A stretch of 64,000 nucleotides of DNA, from assembly GCF_001517935.1 (NCBI RefSeq), contig NZ_LOQF01000003.1, positions 1-64,000 on the forward strand. The letters are read 5' to 3'. Below the pieces are notes generated by a model that was not told where the DNA came from, did not search any database, and saw only the letters and a list, made by a program, of their open reading frames with translations. Shown here in pieces: positions 45,308-54,895 of the stretch. How positions within the stretch are numbered: the first letter of the stretch is position 1; the number at the start of each line of letters is the position of its first letter. Both the position numbers and the translations under genes were made by a program. This DNA is from Sneathia sanguinegens. Lineage in GTDB: Bacteria > Fusobacteriota > Fusobacteriia > Fusobacteriales > Leptotrichiaceae.

Positions 45308-46503
45308 TATTTAACCAATCTAGCAGTATCTTGAGCTATCATTAATTCTTCAGCAGTTTCTATCTTATAAATCTTAACTTTTGAAGTAGGTTTTGAATAA
45401 TCTACAGATCCTGGAATTCTTTCTTTATTCTTTTCATAGTCTAGTTCTATACCTAAAAATTCCAAATTCTTACAAATACCTTCACGAGCCTTTGCAGCAT
45501 TTTCTCCTATACCACCAGTAAAGGCAATAGCATCTACACCACCAAGAGCTACAATATAGGCACCTATATAATTTCTTACTCTATAGCAGAACATATCATA
45601 GGCAAGTCTAGCATCTTCGTCACCTTTAGCCATTGCATCTTGTATATCTCTAAAGTCTGAACTCTTTCCAAAAATACCTAAGAAACCAGATTGTTTATTT
45701 AATCTTTTATCAACTTCTTCAGCTGTCATATGTCTTTTTTGCATTAAGTACAAAGGAACAGCTGGATCAATATCACCACATCTAGTACCCATCATAACAC
45801 CAGCTAATGGAGTTAGACCCATAGATGTATCGATTACTTTACCATTTTTAACGGCAGAAATAGAAGCTCCATTTCCTAAATGACAAACAATGATTTTTGA
45901 ATCTTTTTTATTTAATAATTTAGCAACTGTTTGACTAACGAATTTATGTGAAGTACCATGGAAACCATATTTTCTTATCATTAATTCTTTATAGTCTTCA
46001 GCAGGTACTGGATATCTATATGCATAATCAGGCATAGTTTGATGGAATGCTGTATCGAATACTACAACTTGAGGTTTGTTAGGTAAAAGAGCCTTTAAAA
46101 CTTTTATTCCCATAATATTTGCTGGATTATGTAAAGGTGCTAAATCTGAAACGCTTTCTATTTTTTCTATTACATCATCAGTAACAAGGGCAGAATCTTT
46201 GAAATATTCTCCACCATGAACAGCTCTATGACCTATAGCATCAACTTCTTCCATAGATTTAATAACACCATTTTCTTTATCTTGTAATTTTTCTATTACA
46301 ACTTCAATGGCAACCTTATGTGTTGGCATAGATATTGGTTTTTCAATTTCTTTATAACCTGTAACTAAGTTCTTATAAGTAAAAATTTGATTGCTAAGAC
46401 CTATTCTTTCACAAATACCTTTTGCATAAGTTTTTTGTGTATCTGTATTAATTAACTCAAATTTAAGTGATGAGCTACCACTATTAATAACTAAGATTTT
46501 CAT
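45307..46503 (-). CDS. ackA: Acetate kinase
   Basis: AckA converts acetyl phosphate and ADP to acetate and ATP. Signatures are MKILVINSGSSSLKFELI, the HRAVHGGEYF segment, the FDTAFHQTMP block, and the actin-like loop VDAIAFTGGIGENA. Length is 398 residues. It lies 12 bases downstream of pta, as is usual, and is preceded by gggag. Confidence 0.97.
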   Translation of the reverse strand: MKILVINSGSSSLKFELINTDTQKTYAKGICERIGLSNQIFTYKNLVTGYKEIEKPISMPTHKVAIEVVIEKLQDKENGVIKSMEEVDAIGHRAVHGGEYFKDSALVTDDVIEKIESVSDLAPLHNPANIMGIKVLKALLPNKPQVVVFDTAFHQTMPDYAYRYPVPAEDYKELMIRKYGFHGTSHKFVSQTVAKLLNKKDSKIIVCHLGNGASISAVKNGKVIDTSMGLTPLAGVMMGTRCGDIDPAVPLYLMQKRHMTAEEVDKRLNKQSGFLGIFGKSSDFRDIQDAMAKGDEDARLAYDMFCYRVRNYIGAYIVALGGVDAIAFTGGIGENAAKAREGICKNLEFLGIELDYEKNKERIPGSVDYSKPTSKVKIYKIETAEELMIAQDTARLVK

Positions 46504-46515
46504 TTGTTTTCTCCC

Positions 46516-47520
46516 TTATTTTGATTGGCTAGCAGCAACTGCTACTACACTGACTATATCTTCTACACTACAACCTCTTGATAAATCGTGTACAGGTTTT
46601 GCAAGACCTTGTATGAATGGACCTAAAGCTTGTGCACCAGCAAGTCTTTGTACTAACTTATAACCAATATTTCCAGCTGATAAGTTAGGGAAAATCATAA
46701 TATTTGCATGACCAGCAACATTAGAACCTTTTGCTTTTAATTCTGCAACACTAGGAACAACGGCAGCATCAAATTGTAATTCACCATCAAAGGCAAAAGA
46801 AACATTTCTTTGTTCTAATAATTTCTTTGCATCTCTCATTTTTGTAACAGTTTCACCTTCAGCACTACCCTTTGTTGAGTATGTTAATAAGGCAACTTTA
46901 GGGTCTTTTAATCTACCTACAGTTGTAGCAGTTTCAACGGCTGAAATAGCTATATCAGCTATTTGTTCAGCTGTTGGTTCAGGAATAACAGCACAATCTG
47001 AGAATATCAAAGTACCATTTTCTCCATAAGTGTCATTATTCAACAACATAACAAAAGCACTTGAAACAGTCTTAAGACCTTTTTTTGTACCTATTACTTG
47101 TATAGCGGCTCTTAAAACTGATGCAGTTGGAGATATTGAACCAGCAACCATACCATCAGCATAACCTTTTCTAACTAACATAGCACCAAAAAATCTAGGA
47201 TCTTTTAGCATAATTTCACGAGCTTGTTCGAAAGTCATTCCTTTTTTAGCTCTTAAAGCAGCATATTCAGTAGCAAAGTCATCAATATTTTCAAAATTTT
47301 TAGGATCTATTATCTTAGTATCTCCTAAATTTAAATTATATTTCTTTGCATCTTTTTCAATTTGCTCCTTAGAGCCAAGTAATGTAACTGAGGCAAAATT
47401 TTCTTCATAAATTTTTGCGGCAGCTCTTAAAACTCTTTCATCTTCAGATTCAGGCAACACAATATTTTTTTTGTCTGATTTTACTTGTTCTTTAATTTCT
47501 TCAATTAAATTCTTAGACAT
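46516..47520 (-). CDS. pta: Phosphate acetyltransferase
   Basis: Pta makes acetyl phosphate from acetyl-CoA, the first step of the acetate pathway. It has the compact 334-residue form: KKNIVLPESEDERVLRAA at the N-terminus, a central VAGSISPTASVLRAA, and the C-terminal NLSAGNIGYKLVQRLAGAQALGP. It follows ftsY by 12 bases with a gggag ribosome site. Together with ackA it provides substrate-level ATP. Confidence 0.97.
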   Translation of the reverse strand: MSKNLIEEIKEQVKSDKKNIVLPESEDERVLRAAAKIYEENFASVTLLGSKEQIEKDAKKYNLNLGDTKIIDPKNFENIDDFATEYAALRAKKGMTFEQAREIMLKDPRFFGAMLVRKGYADGMVAGSISPTASVLRAAIQVIGTKKGLKTVSSAFVMLLNNDTYGENGTLIFSDCAVIPEPTAEQIADIAISAVETATTVGRLKDPKVALLTYSTKGSAEGETVTKMRDAKKLLEQRNVSFAFDGELQFDAAVVPSVAELKAKGSNVAGHANIMIFPNLSAGNIGYKLVQRLAGAQALGPFIQGLAKPVHDLSRGCSVEDIVSVVAVAASQSK

Positions 47521-47532
47521 TTTATTCTCCCC

Positions 47533-48411
47533 TTATTTATTAAAAATTTCTTTTACAAATTCTTTTGCATCAAAAATCTTAAGATCATTGATGCCTTCAC
47601 CTACACCGATGAATTTTACTGGTTTTTTAATTTCGTCGATTATAGGGAAAATTATTCCTCCTTTAGCAGTACCATCATATTTAGTTAGAATAATGCCAGA
47701 TATTGCTGTTATCTCATTAAAGATTCTTGCTTGTTCCAAGCCATTTTGTCCTGTTGTTGCATCAATTACTAATAAAGTTTCAATATTTGCATTAGTAGTT
47801 TTAGTTTCTATAATTTTTTTAATTTTTGCTAGTTCATCCATTAAGCCTTTTTTATTATGTAAACGACCAGCAGTATCAATTATTCCTACTTCTATATTTT
47901 CGGCATTCAGATAGTTAATCGTATCAAAAACAACAGCTGCTGGATCAGTTCCCTTTCTTTGTGAAATAACACGAGTATTAGTTCTTTCTCCCCACTCTTC
48001 TAGTTGTTCTATAGCAGCAGCACGAAAAGTATCAGCTGCACCTATAACTACTGAATAATTTTTATTTTTTAACATATTTGCAATTTTACCTATAGATGTA
48101 GTCTTTCCAACTCCATTAACACCTACTATTAAAAGAATATTTTTTTTATTTCTTTCAATATTAAGGCTATTATTATTGAATATATTTAACTTTTCTATAA
48201 GTATTTCTTCTAGCTTATTATATATTTCACTAGATTCTTTATACTTATACTTTGATAATTCTTCTATAATATTTGTTGTAGTCTTAATACCTATATCAGA
48301 TTGAATTAATAGTTCTTCTAAATTATCATAAAGATCATCGCTTATACTCTGACCCATGAAAAATTCCTTTAATTTAGAAAAAAAGCCTTTTTTTGGTTTT
48401 AATAGGGACAT
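47533..48411 (-). CDS. ftsY: Signal-recognition-particle receptor FtsY
   Basis: FtsY docks SRP-ribosome complexes to the membrane. This 292-residue version has only the N and G domains: GVNGVGKTTSIGKIA (G1), DTFRAAAIEQLEEW, DTAGRLHNK (G3), TKYDGTAKGG (G4) and the closing FIGVGEGINDLKIF. The long acidic A domain of E. coli is absent, as in many small genomes. It is between tsaB and pta. Confidence 0.95.
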   Translation of the reverse strand: MSLLKPKKGFFSKLKEFFMGQSISDDLYDNLEELLIQSDIGIKTTTNIIEELSKYKYKESSEIYNKLEEILIEKLNIFNNNSLNIERNKKNILLIVGVNGVGKTTSIGKIANMLKNKNYSVVIGAADTFRAAAIEQLEEWGERTNTRVISQRKGTDPAAVVFDTINYLNAENIEVGIIDTAGRLHNKKGLMDELAKIKKIIETKTTNANIETLLVIDATTGQNGLEQARIFNEITAISGIILTKYDGTAKGGIIFPIIDEIKKPVKFIGVGEGINDLKIFDAKEFVKEIFNK

Positions 48412-48413
48412 AT

Positions 48414-49085
48414 TTATTCTCCTTTATATTCTTTTTCTGCTTGAGATTTTTCAAGATAGTATGGAGCTAAGGTAGAAATATCTTCTTTTGTAGCCAAACC
48501 TTCTTTGAACATATCGTAAAAAATTTTTGAATCTACTAGAAGCTTATGATAACTTAATTTACAATGATTTAATTTATTTATTTCATCTCTATAGTTATAT
48601 GCTATATCTCCTGCAAAAACAAGTGATTTACCTGAATTTTCAAAATTTTTAATTAGTTCATATATATTTCCAATACTATCATTAGTTGTTTTTACCTGGT
48701 CTGTATGGATATTATAGTAAATTTTTCCTTTTCTTGAATCAATACCAGAAACTATTATATCTCCCAAGTTTTTCACATTGTAATATATTGCATCTAATTC
48801 AGAGACACTATAAATTTCAACATCTTTATCTAGGGCAAAAATTCCCTTAATTAGAGCCATAGCAATTCTTATTCCAGTAAAAGAACCAGGACCTTTTGAT
48901 ATTATTACGTGAGTTACATTAGATATTTTTTCATCTGCCCAATCAAAAAGACTTTTAACTTGACTTAAAATATTTATAGAATGAGTTCTTTTTACATTTA
49001 TAGTTATATTTCCTAATAAAAGGTCATCTTTAAATAAGCTCATACTTGCAAGTTTAGTCGAAGTTGTAATTGTAAAGGTCAACAT
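48414..49085 (-). CDS. tsaB: tRNA threonylcarbamoyladenosine protein TsaB
   Basis: TsaB is the scaffold paralogue of TsaD in t6A37 tRNA modification. The N-terminus (MLTFTITTSTKLASMSL) aligns with the usual IDTST strand. VIISKGPGSFTGIRIAMALIKGIF is a family signature. I favour ATG 49085, which starts at the conserved strand; an ATG at 49100 is also possible. The beginning overlaps tsaE by 32 bases, so the two partners are coupled. TsaD itself is elsewhere. Confidence 0.92.
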   Translation of the reverse strand: MLTFTITTSTKLASMSLFKDDLLLGNITINVKRTHSINILSQVKSLFDWADEKISNVTHVIISKGPGSFTGIRIAMALIKGIFALDKDVEIYSVSELDAIYYNVKNLGDIIVSGIDSRKGKIYYNIHTDQVKTTNDSIGNIYELIKNFENSGKSLVFAGDIAYNYRDEINKLNHCKLSYHKLLVDSKIFYDMFKEGLATKEDISTLAPYYLEKSQAEKEYKGE

Positions 49086-49536
49086 AATTTTTTTCACCAT
49101 CTTTCATTGTGTATATAGAAATATATCTTGTATTTAAACTATCATGTTTTATTTCAAAGAAAAGACAATTATCAGGTAGACTATTTTTAATTAAATCTGC
49201 CCATTCTATCAAAATTAAACCTGGAGCATCAATGTAGTCAAAATACCCAATGTCATAAAGGCTTTCTTCATTATTAATTCTATATACATCAAAATGTGCT
49301 ATATCAATATCTTTTGTGAAATACTCAATTAAAAAAGTAAAAGTTGGACTTTTCACTGGTTGGCAAACGCCAAGATCCTTTAACAGTTTCTTGGCGAATG
49401 TAGTTTTACCAGTACCTAAGTCTCCTACAAGACCTATACAAATACTTTTTTCTTTATTTTTTGATATTAATTTAGCAATATGAGTAATAATTTCATTTAT
49501 TTGTTCAAAATTAAGTTTCTTATTTTCTATTTTCAT
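49054..49536 (-). CDS. tsaE: tRNA threonylcarbamoyladenosine ATPase TsaE
   Basis: TsaE is the ATPase that works with TsaB and TsaD in t6A synthesis. The P-loop GDLGTGKTTFAKKLL lies near residues 40-54, and SPTFTFLIEY and LILIEWAD (Walker B-like) follow. Length is 160 residues, and an agagga ribosome site lies upstream. It is coupled to tsaB. Confidence 0.94.
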   Translation of the reverse strand: MKIENKKLNFEQINEIITHIAKLISKNKEKSICIGLVGDLGTGKTTFAKKLLKDLGVCQPVKSPTFTFLIEYFTKDIDIAHFDVYRINNEESLYDIGYFDYIDAPGLILIEWADLIKNSLPDNCLFFEIKHDSLNTRYISIYTMKDGEKNYVDLYNYNFD

Positions 49537-49569
49537 ATTATCCTCTATTGTATTATACCATAATTTTTT

Positions 49570-50193
49570 TTATTTTGTTCCAAAAATTCTATCTCCAGCA
49601 TCTCCTAAACCAGGATAAATATAGGCATGTTCATTCAAACCTTTATCTATTGCTGAAACATAAATATTTACATCTGGATGTTTTTCAGTAACAGCTTTTA
49701 GTCCTTCTGGAGCAGCTATTATACACATTACTGTAATATCTTTAACACCAAGTGATTTTAAATAATCTATTGTGTAGATTATAGAACCACCTGTTGCAAG
49801 CATAGGGTCTGTTATAATAACCTTACTTTCCACAACATTTGTAGGCATTTTTGCATAGTAGTAAACAGGTTTAAAAGTTTCTTCATTTCTATACACACCT
49901 AAATGTCCAACTTTTGCATTAGGGATTAAATCAAGTAGAGCATCTACCATGCCAAGACCAGCTCTTAATATTGGAACAATTGTAACTGGTTTTGCTAATA
50001 CTTTTGTAGTTGTAGTCATAATTGGTGTAGTAATTTCTATTTCTTTTAATGGTAAATCCTTTGTAGCTTCATAAACCATAAGTGCTGCAATTTCGTATAA
50101 GCTTTCTCTGAAAAGTTTTGTGTCAGTTTCCTTGTTTCTTAAATTAGTTAATTTGTGTGCAATAAGTGGGTGGTTAAATTCAAAAATAGCCAT
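49570..50193 (-). CDS. upp: Uracil phosphoribosyltransferase
   Basis: Upp salvages uracil to UMP using PRPP. Key segments are [22 protein letters not shown] at the start, [19 protein letters not shown], the PRPP loop [19 protein letters not shown], and the C-terminal [13 protein letters not shown] uracil-binding loop. Length is 207 residues with an aggaggt ribosome site. The rpmE2 terminator lies 22 bases upstream of the start. Confidence 0.97.
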   Translation of the reverse strand: MAIFEFNHPLIAHKLTNLRNKETDTKLFRESLYEIAALMVYEATKDLPLKEIEITTPIMTTTTKVLAKPVTIVPILRAGLGMVDALLDLIPNAKVGHLGVYRNEETFKPVYYYAKMPTNVVESKVIITDPMLATGGSIIYTIDYLKSLGVKDITVMCIIAAPEGLKAVTEKHPDVNIYVSAIDKGLNEHAYIYPGLGDAGDRIFGTK

Positions 50194-50214
50194 AATATAT
50201 ACCTCCTAAAATTT

Positions 50215-50243
50215 CAAAAAAAAGCAGAGCAACAACTCTGCGA
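50215..50243 (-). terminator. Intrinsic terminator after rpmE2
   Basis: On the minus strand a 6-bp GC-rich stem (gcagag / ctctgc, 6-base loop) is followed by a long T run. It ends about 22 bases before the upp start and leaves no space for a separate upp promoter. Confidence 0.75.
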
Positions 50244-50246
50244 GAA

Positions 50247-50486
50247 TTATAAATTGTATTTTTTCTTAAACTTATCAACTCTTCCAGTTTCATCAACAAA
50301 TTTTGATTTTCCTGTGTAGAACGGATGTGAAGTTGAGCTTATAGCCACCTTAATAACTGGATATTCTGCACCTTCGAACATAATAGTTTCTTTAGTATTT
50401 TTAGTAGATTTTCCTAAAAACATATATCCATTACTTGTGTCTTCAAATACAACTAATCTGTATTCAGGGTGTAAACCTTTTTTCAT
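50247..50486 (-). CDS. rpmE2: 50S ribosomal protein L31 type B
   Basis: This is the zinc-independent (C-) form of L31. It is 79 residues: [22 protein letters not shown], with no CxxC motif and a C-terminal [24 protein letters not shown]. An aaaggag ribosome site is present. C- forms are often induced under zinc limitation, but no Zur box was identified. The promoter is read at 50520-50548. Confidence 0.96.
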   Translation of the reverse strand: MKKGLHPEYRLVVFEDTSNGYMFLGKSTKNTKETIMFEGAEYPVIKVAISSTSHPFYTGKSKFVDETGRVDKFKKKYNL

Positions 50487-50519
50487 TTGTGGAAACTCCT
50501 TTCATTCATTATTCATATA

Positions 50520-50548
50520 ATGATAGCACATATTCAAATAAATGTAAA
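50520..50548 (-). promoter_or_regulatory. Promoter of rpmE2
   Basis: On the minus strand TTTACA (-35) and TATCAT (-10) are separated by 17 bases. It is about 35 bases upstream of the rpmE2 start. Confidence 0.6.
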
Positions 50549-50558
50549 GTGAATATAA

Positions 50559-50588
50559 TTTACAATTTTAATAAAATTTTGATATAAT
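50559..50588 (+). promoter_or_regulatory. Promoter of the alpha/beta-hydrolase operon
   Basis: TTTACA and TATAAT are separated by 18 bases, with an extended -10 (TGATATAAT). It is divergent from the rpmE2 promoter and 29 bases before the hydrolase start. Confidence 0.65.
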
Positions 50589-50616
50589 AAATTAAAAAAT
50601 AATTGAAAGGGGATAT

Positions 50617-51393
50617 ATGAAAAAGAAAATTTTAATAGCAACAGTAGTTATAGTAATAATATTAGCTGCAATAGGTGAATATTTCTTTAATTATGCTATG
50701 GTTAATAAGGTTGCTAAAGGAATAAATGTGGAGTATATAAAAAGGGATGATAAAAAATTAGCTGTTATTTTACATGGATATAAATCTGATGCAAAAAGAA
50801 TGGAAAATGAAAAAGATCTATTTATGAAAATGAATTATTCTATTTTAATGATAGACAATCAAAGCAAATATTATACTTTTGGAAAAAAAGAAAAAAGAGT
50901 TTTAATTGATATTTTAAAAGAATATAAGGATAAGGATATTGTCCTATATGGAATGTCGATGGGAGCTGCAACGGTTTTACAAGCTGCAGTAGAAGAAGAT
51001 TTTCCTAAGAATGTTAAAATGTTAATAGTAGATTCACCTTATGATGATATATATTCAGTTTTCAAAACTGAATTAAAGAAAAGATTTAATTTGCCAGCTT
51101 TTCCAATTCTACCTTTAGCAAGAATGGTTGCTTTTGCACATTTAAAAATTGATATAAAAGGTATAAAGGTAAGTGATAAAATAAATAACACAAATATTCC
51201 AATACTATTTTTACATGGTGGAGCTGATACTTTTGTATATCCAAAATATAGTAAAAAAATATATGATGCATATAAGGGAAAAATTAAAAAATATGTTCTA
51301 TTTCCAAATGTAGAACATTCTGAAATGGATGAAAAACGTCCTGAGTTATATGAAAAAACTATAAGAGAATTTATAGAGAAAGTAGGGAAATAA
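50617..51393 (+). CDS. Alpha/beta hydrolase, membrane-anchored
   Basis: This serine hydrolase of 258 residues has an N-terminal membrane or signal-anchor helix (about residues 4-26) and an alpha/beta fold. The nucleophile elbow is GMSMGAAT (Ser about residue 112), with HGYKSDAKRM as the oxyanion region. The acid is probably in HGGADTFV and the catalytic histidine in VEHSEM. The fold is shared by lipases, esterases and peptidases of the YqkD/BAAT-like group. The substrate is unknown. cutC follows by one base. Confidence 0.85.
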   Translation: MKKKILIATVVIVIILAAIGEYFFNYAMVNKVAKGINVEYIKRDDKKLAVILHGYKSDAKRMENEKDLFMKMNYSILMIDNQSKYYTFGKKEKRVLIDILKEYKDKDIVLYGMSMGAATVLQAAVEEDFPKNVKMLIVDSPYDDIYSVFKTELKKRFNLPAFPILPLARMVAFAHLKIDIKGIKVSDKINNTNIPILFLHGGADTFVYPKYSKKIYDAYKGKIKKYVLFPNVEHSEMDEKRPELYEKTIREFIEKVGK

Positions 51394-51394
51394 G

Positions 51395-52003
51395 ATGATA
51401 TATGAGGCTTGTGTTGGGTCTATAGAAGAAGCAATTTTAGCAAAGAAAAAAGGTGCAAATAGAATAGAACTTTGTGATAATTTAGAAGAAGGTGGTACAA
51501 CACCTTCATATGGAACAATTAAAATTTGTAAAGAAGTATTAGATATACCAATAGCTTGTATGATAAGACCTCGGGGTGGAGATTTTAATTATACAAAAGA
51601 AGAAATAAAAGCTATGATAGAAGATATTAAAATTTGTAAGGACTTAAAAGTAGAAGCAGTTGTATTTGGAGTTTTAAAAAAAGATAAAAGTCTTGATATT
51701 GAAAATATGAAGCTTTTATGTGAAAGTGCAAAACCACTTAAGATAGTATTTCATAAGGCTATAGATGAAATGTCAAATCCTTTGGAAATTGTAGATACCT
51801 TATATGAACTTGGTGTCGATAGAATATTAACATCTGGAACAAAAAATACTGCATTTGAAGGTAAAGATATTTTGAATGAGTTAATACAAGCTTGTAAGAA
51901 TAAAATGAAAATAGTAGTTGCTGGAAAAGTGACTAAAGATAATGTTGAAAATTTATCAAAATTAATAAATAGTGATGAATTTCATGGTAAAAAAATAGTT
52001 TGA
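51395..52003 (+). CDS. cutC: CutC-family copper homeostasis protein
   Basis: CutC proteins are TIM-barrel proteins linked to copper tolerance, though the true biochemical role is debated. The N-terminus YEACVGSIEEAILAKKKGANRIELCDNLEEGGTTPSYG is diagnostic, as are MIRPRGGDFNYTKEE, FHKAIDE and RILTSGTKN. It has 202 residues, shorter than E. coli CutC (248) but ending in the usual EFHGKKIV. A bidirectional terminator follows. Confidence 0.93.
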   Translation: MIYEACVGSIEEAILAKKKGANRIELCDNLEEGGTTPSYGTIKICKEVLDIPIACMIRPRGGDFNYTKEEIKAMIEDIKICKDLKVEAVVFGVLKKDKSLDIENMKLLCESAKPLKIVFHKAIDEMSNPLEIVDTLYELGVDRILTSGTKNTAFEGKDILNELIQACKNKMKIVVAGKVTKDNVENLSKLINSDEFHGKKIV

Positions 52004-52010
52004 TTGATTG

Positions 52011-52038
52011 AAAAAGCTTACGGGAGTAAGCTTTTTTT
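52011..52038. terminator. Bidirectional terminator between cutC and the first barrel gene
   Basis: A stem aaaagcttac / gtaagctttt with loop ggga has A and T runs on either side. The same stem core is present at 53461-53490. Confidence 0.8.
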
Positions 52039-53386
52039 ACCATTCATATTTAATATCTAAAGAGGTCTTTATATTTGCATCATGAAAACCAAATTTATTA
52101 TCTTTAAGTATTGTGAATGTTATTGGTGTTTCTGCACTAGCAGTTATATTTAATTTATTTATAAGAGTATAATCAAATTCTAGTCTAGGATCAAGCTCTA
52201 GAGTTGGAGCTGCTGCTAATTTTGCTAAATCAAAAGTCGATTTTGTAACACCAAAATAGGTAGCTACATTTAAACTAGGACTTAAAGTAATTTCGTCAAT
52301 AGGATAATAGTCATATTTAGTACCTAAATTAATTTCAAATAAGCCAATATTTAAGGGTTTATGAAATTCACCCAATAAAGAAACTCCGCCTAAATGAGTA
52401 TAAGCGGTAAGTGTTAAATTATCTATAGGTGTATATGTTGTGTTGAATTCATCACCATATGATAGGGCATTTTTAATGCCATATACATTTTTGCATTTTA
52501 AATGATTTACATAATTATTAATTTTAAAATTAAACTTATCTAAGCCAGTATATTCAATTCCTAAATTGTGTGATTGAAAATAAGAAGCATCTTTTTGATA
52601 TAGACAAAAATCTGTGTTATTTGTTAAGTAGTCATCTATTTTGTCGGTAAATCTTTTTGTACCAGTGTAAATATCTTCAAAGTCAAGGTCGTCATTAAAT
52701 TGATATTTAAAATTAGAAGCAATATCTAATTTCAAATTATCTATTGGTGAATAAGAGACAGAAAAAGCTGCGCAAAGATATTTTAAAGAATCGCTAGTAT
52801 CTGAATAAGAATTATATAATTCTAATTTTGTATCTATATCTTTAATATATTCTGTGTCACCATTTAAATAAAGATCATGTTTTGAGAAAACATTAGTACC
52901 ATATTTGGGGCAAGTGTCTTGACCACAATTTTTGAAAGGAAAGACAGTCTTAGAACTGAAACCGGCAGTTAAGTCATTGTGAGTAAGCTCAACTTTTCCT
53001 TTGACTTTTATGTCACCAATTAAGACATTTTTATCTTCTTGATTTTTAGTCATATTAGGATTAAAGCTTATCTTTAAAGAAGTTGTTGTATCTCCGAAAG
53101 ATTTTTCATATTTTGCATATATTTTTGAATTATTTATAAAATTAGAAAATGTATCGTCTTTATCGCTAGTTTGAGGATAAAAATCATCAAATTTAAGATT
53201 AGTACCAATGGTAAGTCCATTTTTTGTTATATTAGTTCTAAGTCCTAAATCAGTTATTTTTAATGAATTTTTTTTTGAATAAAAACTGTGTTCGTTATCA
53301 TTATAAAATTCTATTGAACCATTTGTTATACTTGCTAATGAATACAGTGATAAAAGTAATGTTGATAACAATAATGATCTTTTCAT
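52037..53386 (-). CDS. Putative outer-membrane beta-barrel protein (copy 1)
   Basis: This 449-residue secreted protein has a signal peptide (MKRSLLLSTLLLSLYSLAS) and a body made of alternating polar and aromatic strands. It ends YEW, with a C-terminal aromatic residue typical of BamA substrates. No domain beyond barrel character is recognised. Copy 2 lies just upstream and is clearly paralogous: shared blocks include KIYAKYEKSFGDTT, YFQSHNLGIEYTGL and KNALSYG. The promoter at 53415-53443 is nearly consensus, suggesting high expression. It may be a porin or surface adhesin; this is inference. Confidence 0.7.
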   Translation of the reverse strand: MKRSLLLSTLLLSLYSLASITNGSIEFYNDNEHSFYSKKNSLKITDLGLRTNITKNGLTIGTNLKFDDFYPQTSDKDDTFSNFINNSKIYAKYEKSFGDTTTSLKISFNPNMTKNQEDKNVLIGDIKVKGKVELTHNDLTAGFSSKTVFPFKNCGQDTCPKYGTNVFSKHDLYLNGDTEYIKDIDTKLELYNSYSDTSDSLKYLCAAFSVSYSPIDNLKLDIASNFKYQFNDDLDFEDIYTGTKRFTDKIDDYLTNNTDFCLYQKDASYFQSHNLGIEYTGLDKFNFKINNYVNHLKCKNVYGIKNALSYGDEFNTTYTPIDNLTLTAYTHLGGVSLLGEFHKPLNIGLFEINLGTKYDYYPIDEITLSPSLNVATYFGVTKSTFDLAKLAAAPTLELDPRLEFDYTLINKLNITASAETPITFTILKDNKFGFHDANIKTSLDIKYEW

Positions 53387-53414
53387 TTTGTGTTCCCTCC
53401 TTATTTACAAACGG

Positions 53415-53443
53415 ATTATAGAACAAAATTAAATAAAGGTCAA
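53415..53443 (-). promoter_or_regulatory. Promoter of barrel copy 1
   Basis: On the minus strand TTGACC and TATAAT are separated by 17 bases. The same pair with the same spacing precedes copy 2. Confidence 0.75.
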
Positions 53444-53460
53444 ATTATTGTGAAAATACT

Positions 53461-53490
53461 AAAAAAAGCTTACAATTGTAAGCTTTTTTT
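53461..53490. terminator. Symmetric terminator after barrel copy 2
   Basis: A 13-bp perfect stem (aaaaaaagcttac / gtaagcttttttt) with loop aatt. It shares its core with the terminator at 52011-52038, so the duplication included the terminator. Confidence 0.85.
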
Positions 53491-54867
53491 CTACCATTCA
53501 TACTTGACATTAAAGGCACTTTTTATAATTGTGTTGTTAAAACCAAACTTATAATAATTAGGGCTATTTGTATTAAGCATTGTAAATGTTGTTGGTGTTT
53601 CTACACTTGCCTTTATATTTAATTTATTTAAAGGACTATAATTAAATGCTAACTTAGGTGTAAGTTCTAGTGCTGGAGCACAAATTAAATGCTTAAATAC
53701 TGGATTTGCTTTTGTTATACCAAAATAAGATGCAACATTAAATTCAGGACTTATAGTAAGTTGCTTAATAGGTTTATAGTCATATTTAGTACCTAAATTA
53801 ATTTCAAATAAACCAAAATGCATTTTATTAATATTAGATAATAATGACATACCACCTAAATGAGTATAAGCAGAAAGTGTTAAATTATCTATGGGCATAT
53901 ATGTTGCGTTGAATTCATTACCATAAGATAGGGCGTTTTTAATAACAAATACATTTTCGTATTTTAAATGATTTACATAGTTATTAATTTTAAAATCAAA
54001 CTTATTTAAGCCCGTATATTCTATTCCTAAATTGTGTGATTGAAAATAAGAAGCTTGTTGTTGATAGATACCTTGTCCACTAATATTTTTTAAAAAAATA
54101 TCTATTTTATTTATAAATCTTTTTGTACCAGTATATTGCTTTTCAAAGTCAAGACCATCATTAAATTGATATTTGAAATTAGAAGCAAGGTCTAATTTTA
54201 AAGTATTTATAGGTGAATAATTTGCAGATAAAGTTGCAAAAAGATACTTTAAAGAATAAGGTGGTTCTGAATAAGAATTGCATAATTCTAATTTTGCCTT
54301 AATATCTTTTATGTGTTTTGTATTACCATTTAAATAAAGATCATGTTTTGATAACACAGTATCTTTGTAGCTTAATTGTCCTTGAGGGAAGTCTTTAATT
54401 TTGTCAAAATTTTTAAATGGGAATGTAGTTTGAGAGCTAATTCCTACATTTATATCATCTCTTTTAAGTTCTACCTTACCCTTTACTCTGATATCACCAA
54501 TTAATATTGGTTTATCATTTTTGTCTGGGTGTACATCGGGATTAAAGCTAATTTTTAGTGAAGGAGTTGTATCACCAAAAGATTTTTCATATTTTGCATA
54601 TATTTTTGATTTATTTGCAAAATTATACATTACATCTAATTTATTACTGTATGCAGGGTATAAATCCTTAAATTTAAGATTAGCACCAATTGTAAATTCA
54701 TTTTTTGTAATGCTGGCTTTAACACCTAAATTTTTAATATTAAATAAATTTTCTGTTTTTTCGAAACTGTGTTCATTGTTGTTGTAAAATTCTATTGAAC
54801 CCTTTGTTTTATTCGCTAATGAACATAGTGATAAAATTAATGTTGATAACAATAATGATTTTTTCAT
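53491..54867 (-). CDS. Putative outer-membrane beta-barrel protein (copy 2)
   Basis: This 458-residue paralogue of copy 1 has a signal peptide (MKKSLLLSTLILSLCSLANK), beta-rich repeats and the same YEW C-terminus. The two align over their whole length, with variable stretches near the middle and in several loops (for example around residues 140-180), as expected for surface loops of duplicated porins. It has its own promoter and ribosome site (aggagg). Function is unknown; an outer-membrane channel or surface antigen is plausible. Confidence 0.7.
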   Translation of the reverse strand: MKKSLLLSTLILSLCSLANKTKGSIEFYNNNEHSFEKTENLFNIKNLGVKASITKNEFTIGANLKFKDLYPAYSNKLDVMYNFANKSKIYAKYEKSFGDTTPSLKISFNPDVHPDKNDKPILIGDIRVKGKVELKRDDINVGISSQTTFPFKNFDKIKDFPQGQLSYKDTVLSKHDLYLNGNTKHIKDIKAKLELCNSYSEPPYSLKYLFATLSANYSPINTLKLDLASNFKYQFNDGLDFEKQYTGTKRFINKIDIFLKNISGQGIYQQQASYFQSHNLGIEYTGLNKFDFKINNYVNHLKYENVFVIKNALSYGNEFNATYMPIDNLTLSAYTHLGGMSLLSNINKMHFGLFEINLGTKYDYKPIKQLTISPEFNVASYFGITKANPVFKHLICAPALELTPKLAFNYSPLNKLNIKASVETPTTFTMLNTNSPNYYKFGFNNTIIKSAFNVKYEW

Positions 54868-54895
54868 TTTAAATTTCCTCCTTATTTATAAACAA

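Noticed and set aside
47471-47914. Plus-strand reading frame opposite ftsY and pta
   Set aside because: It lies antisense to two well-supported genes and has no family features.
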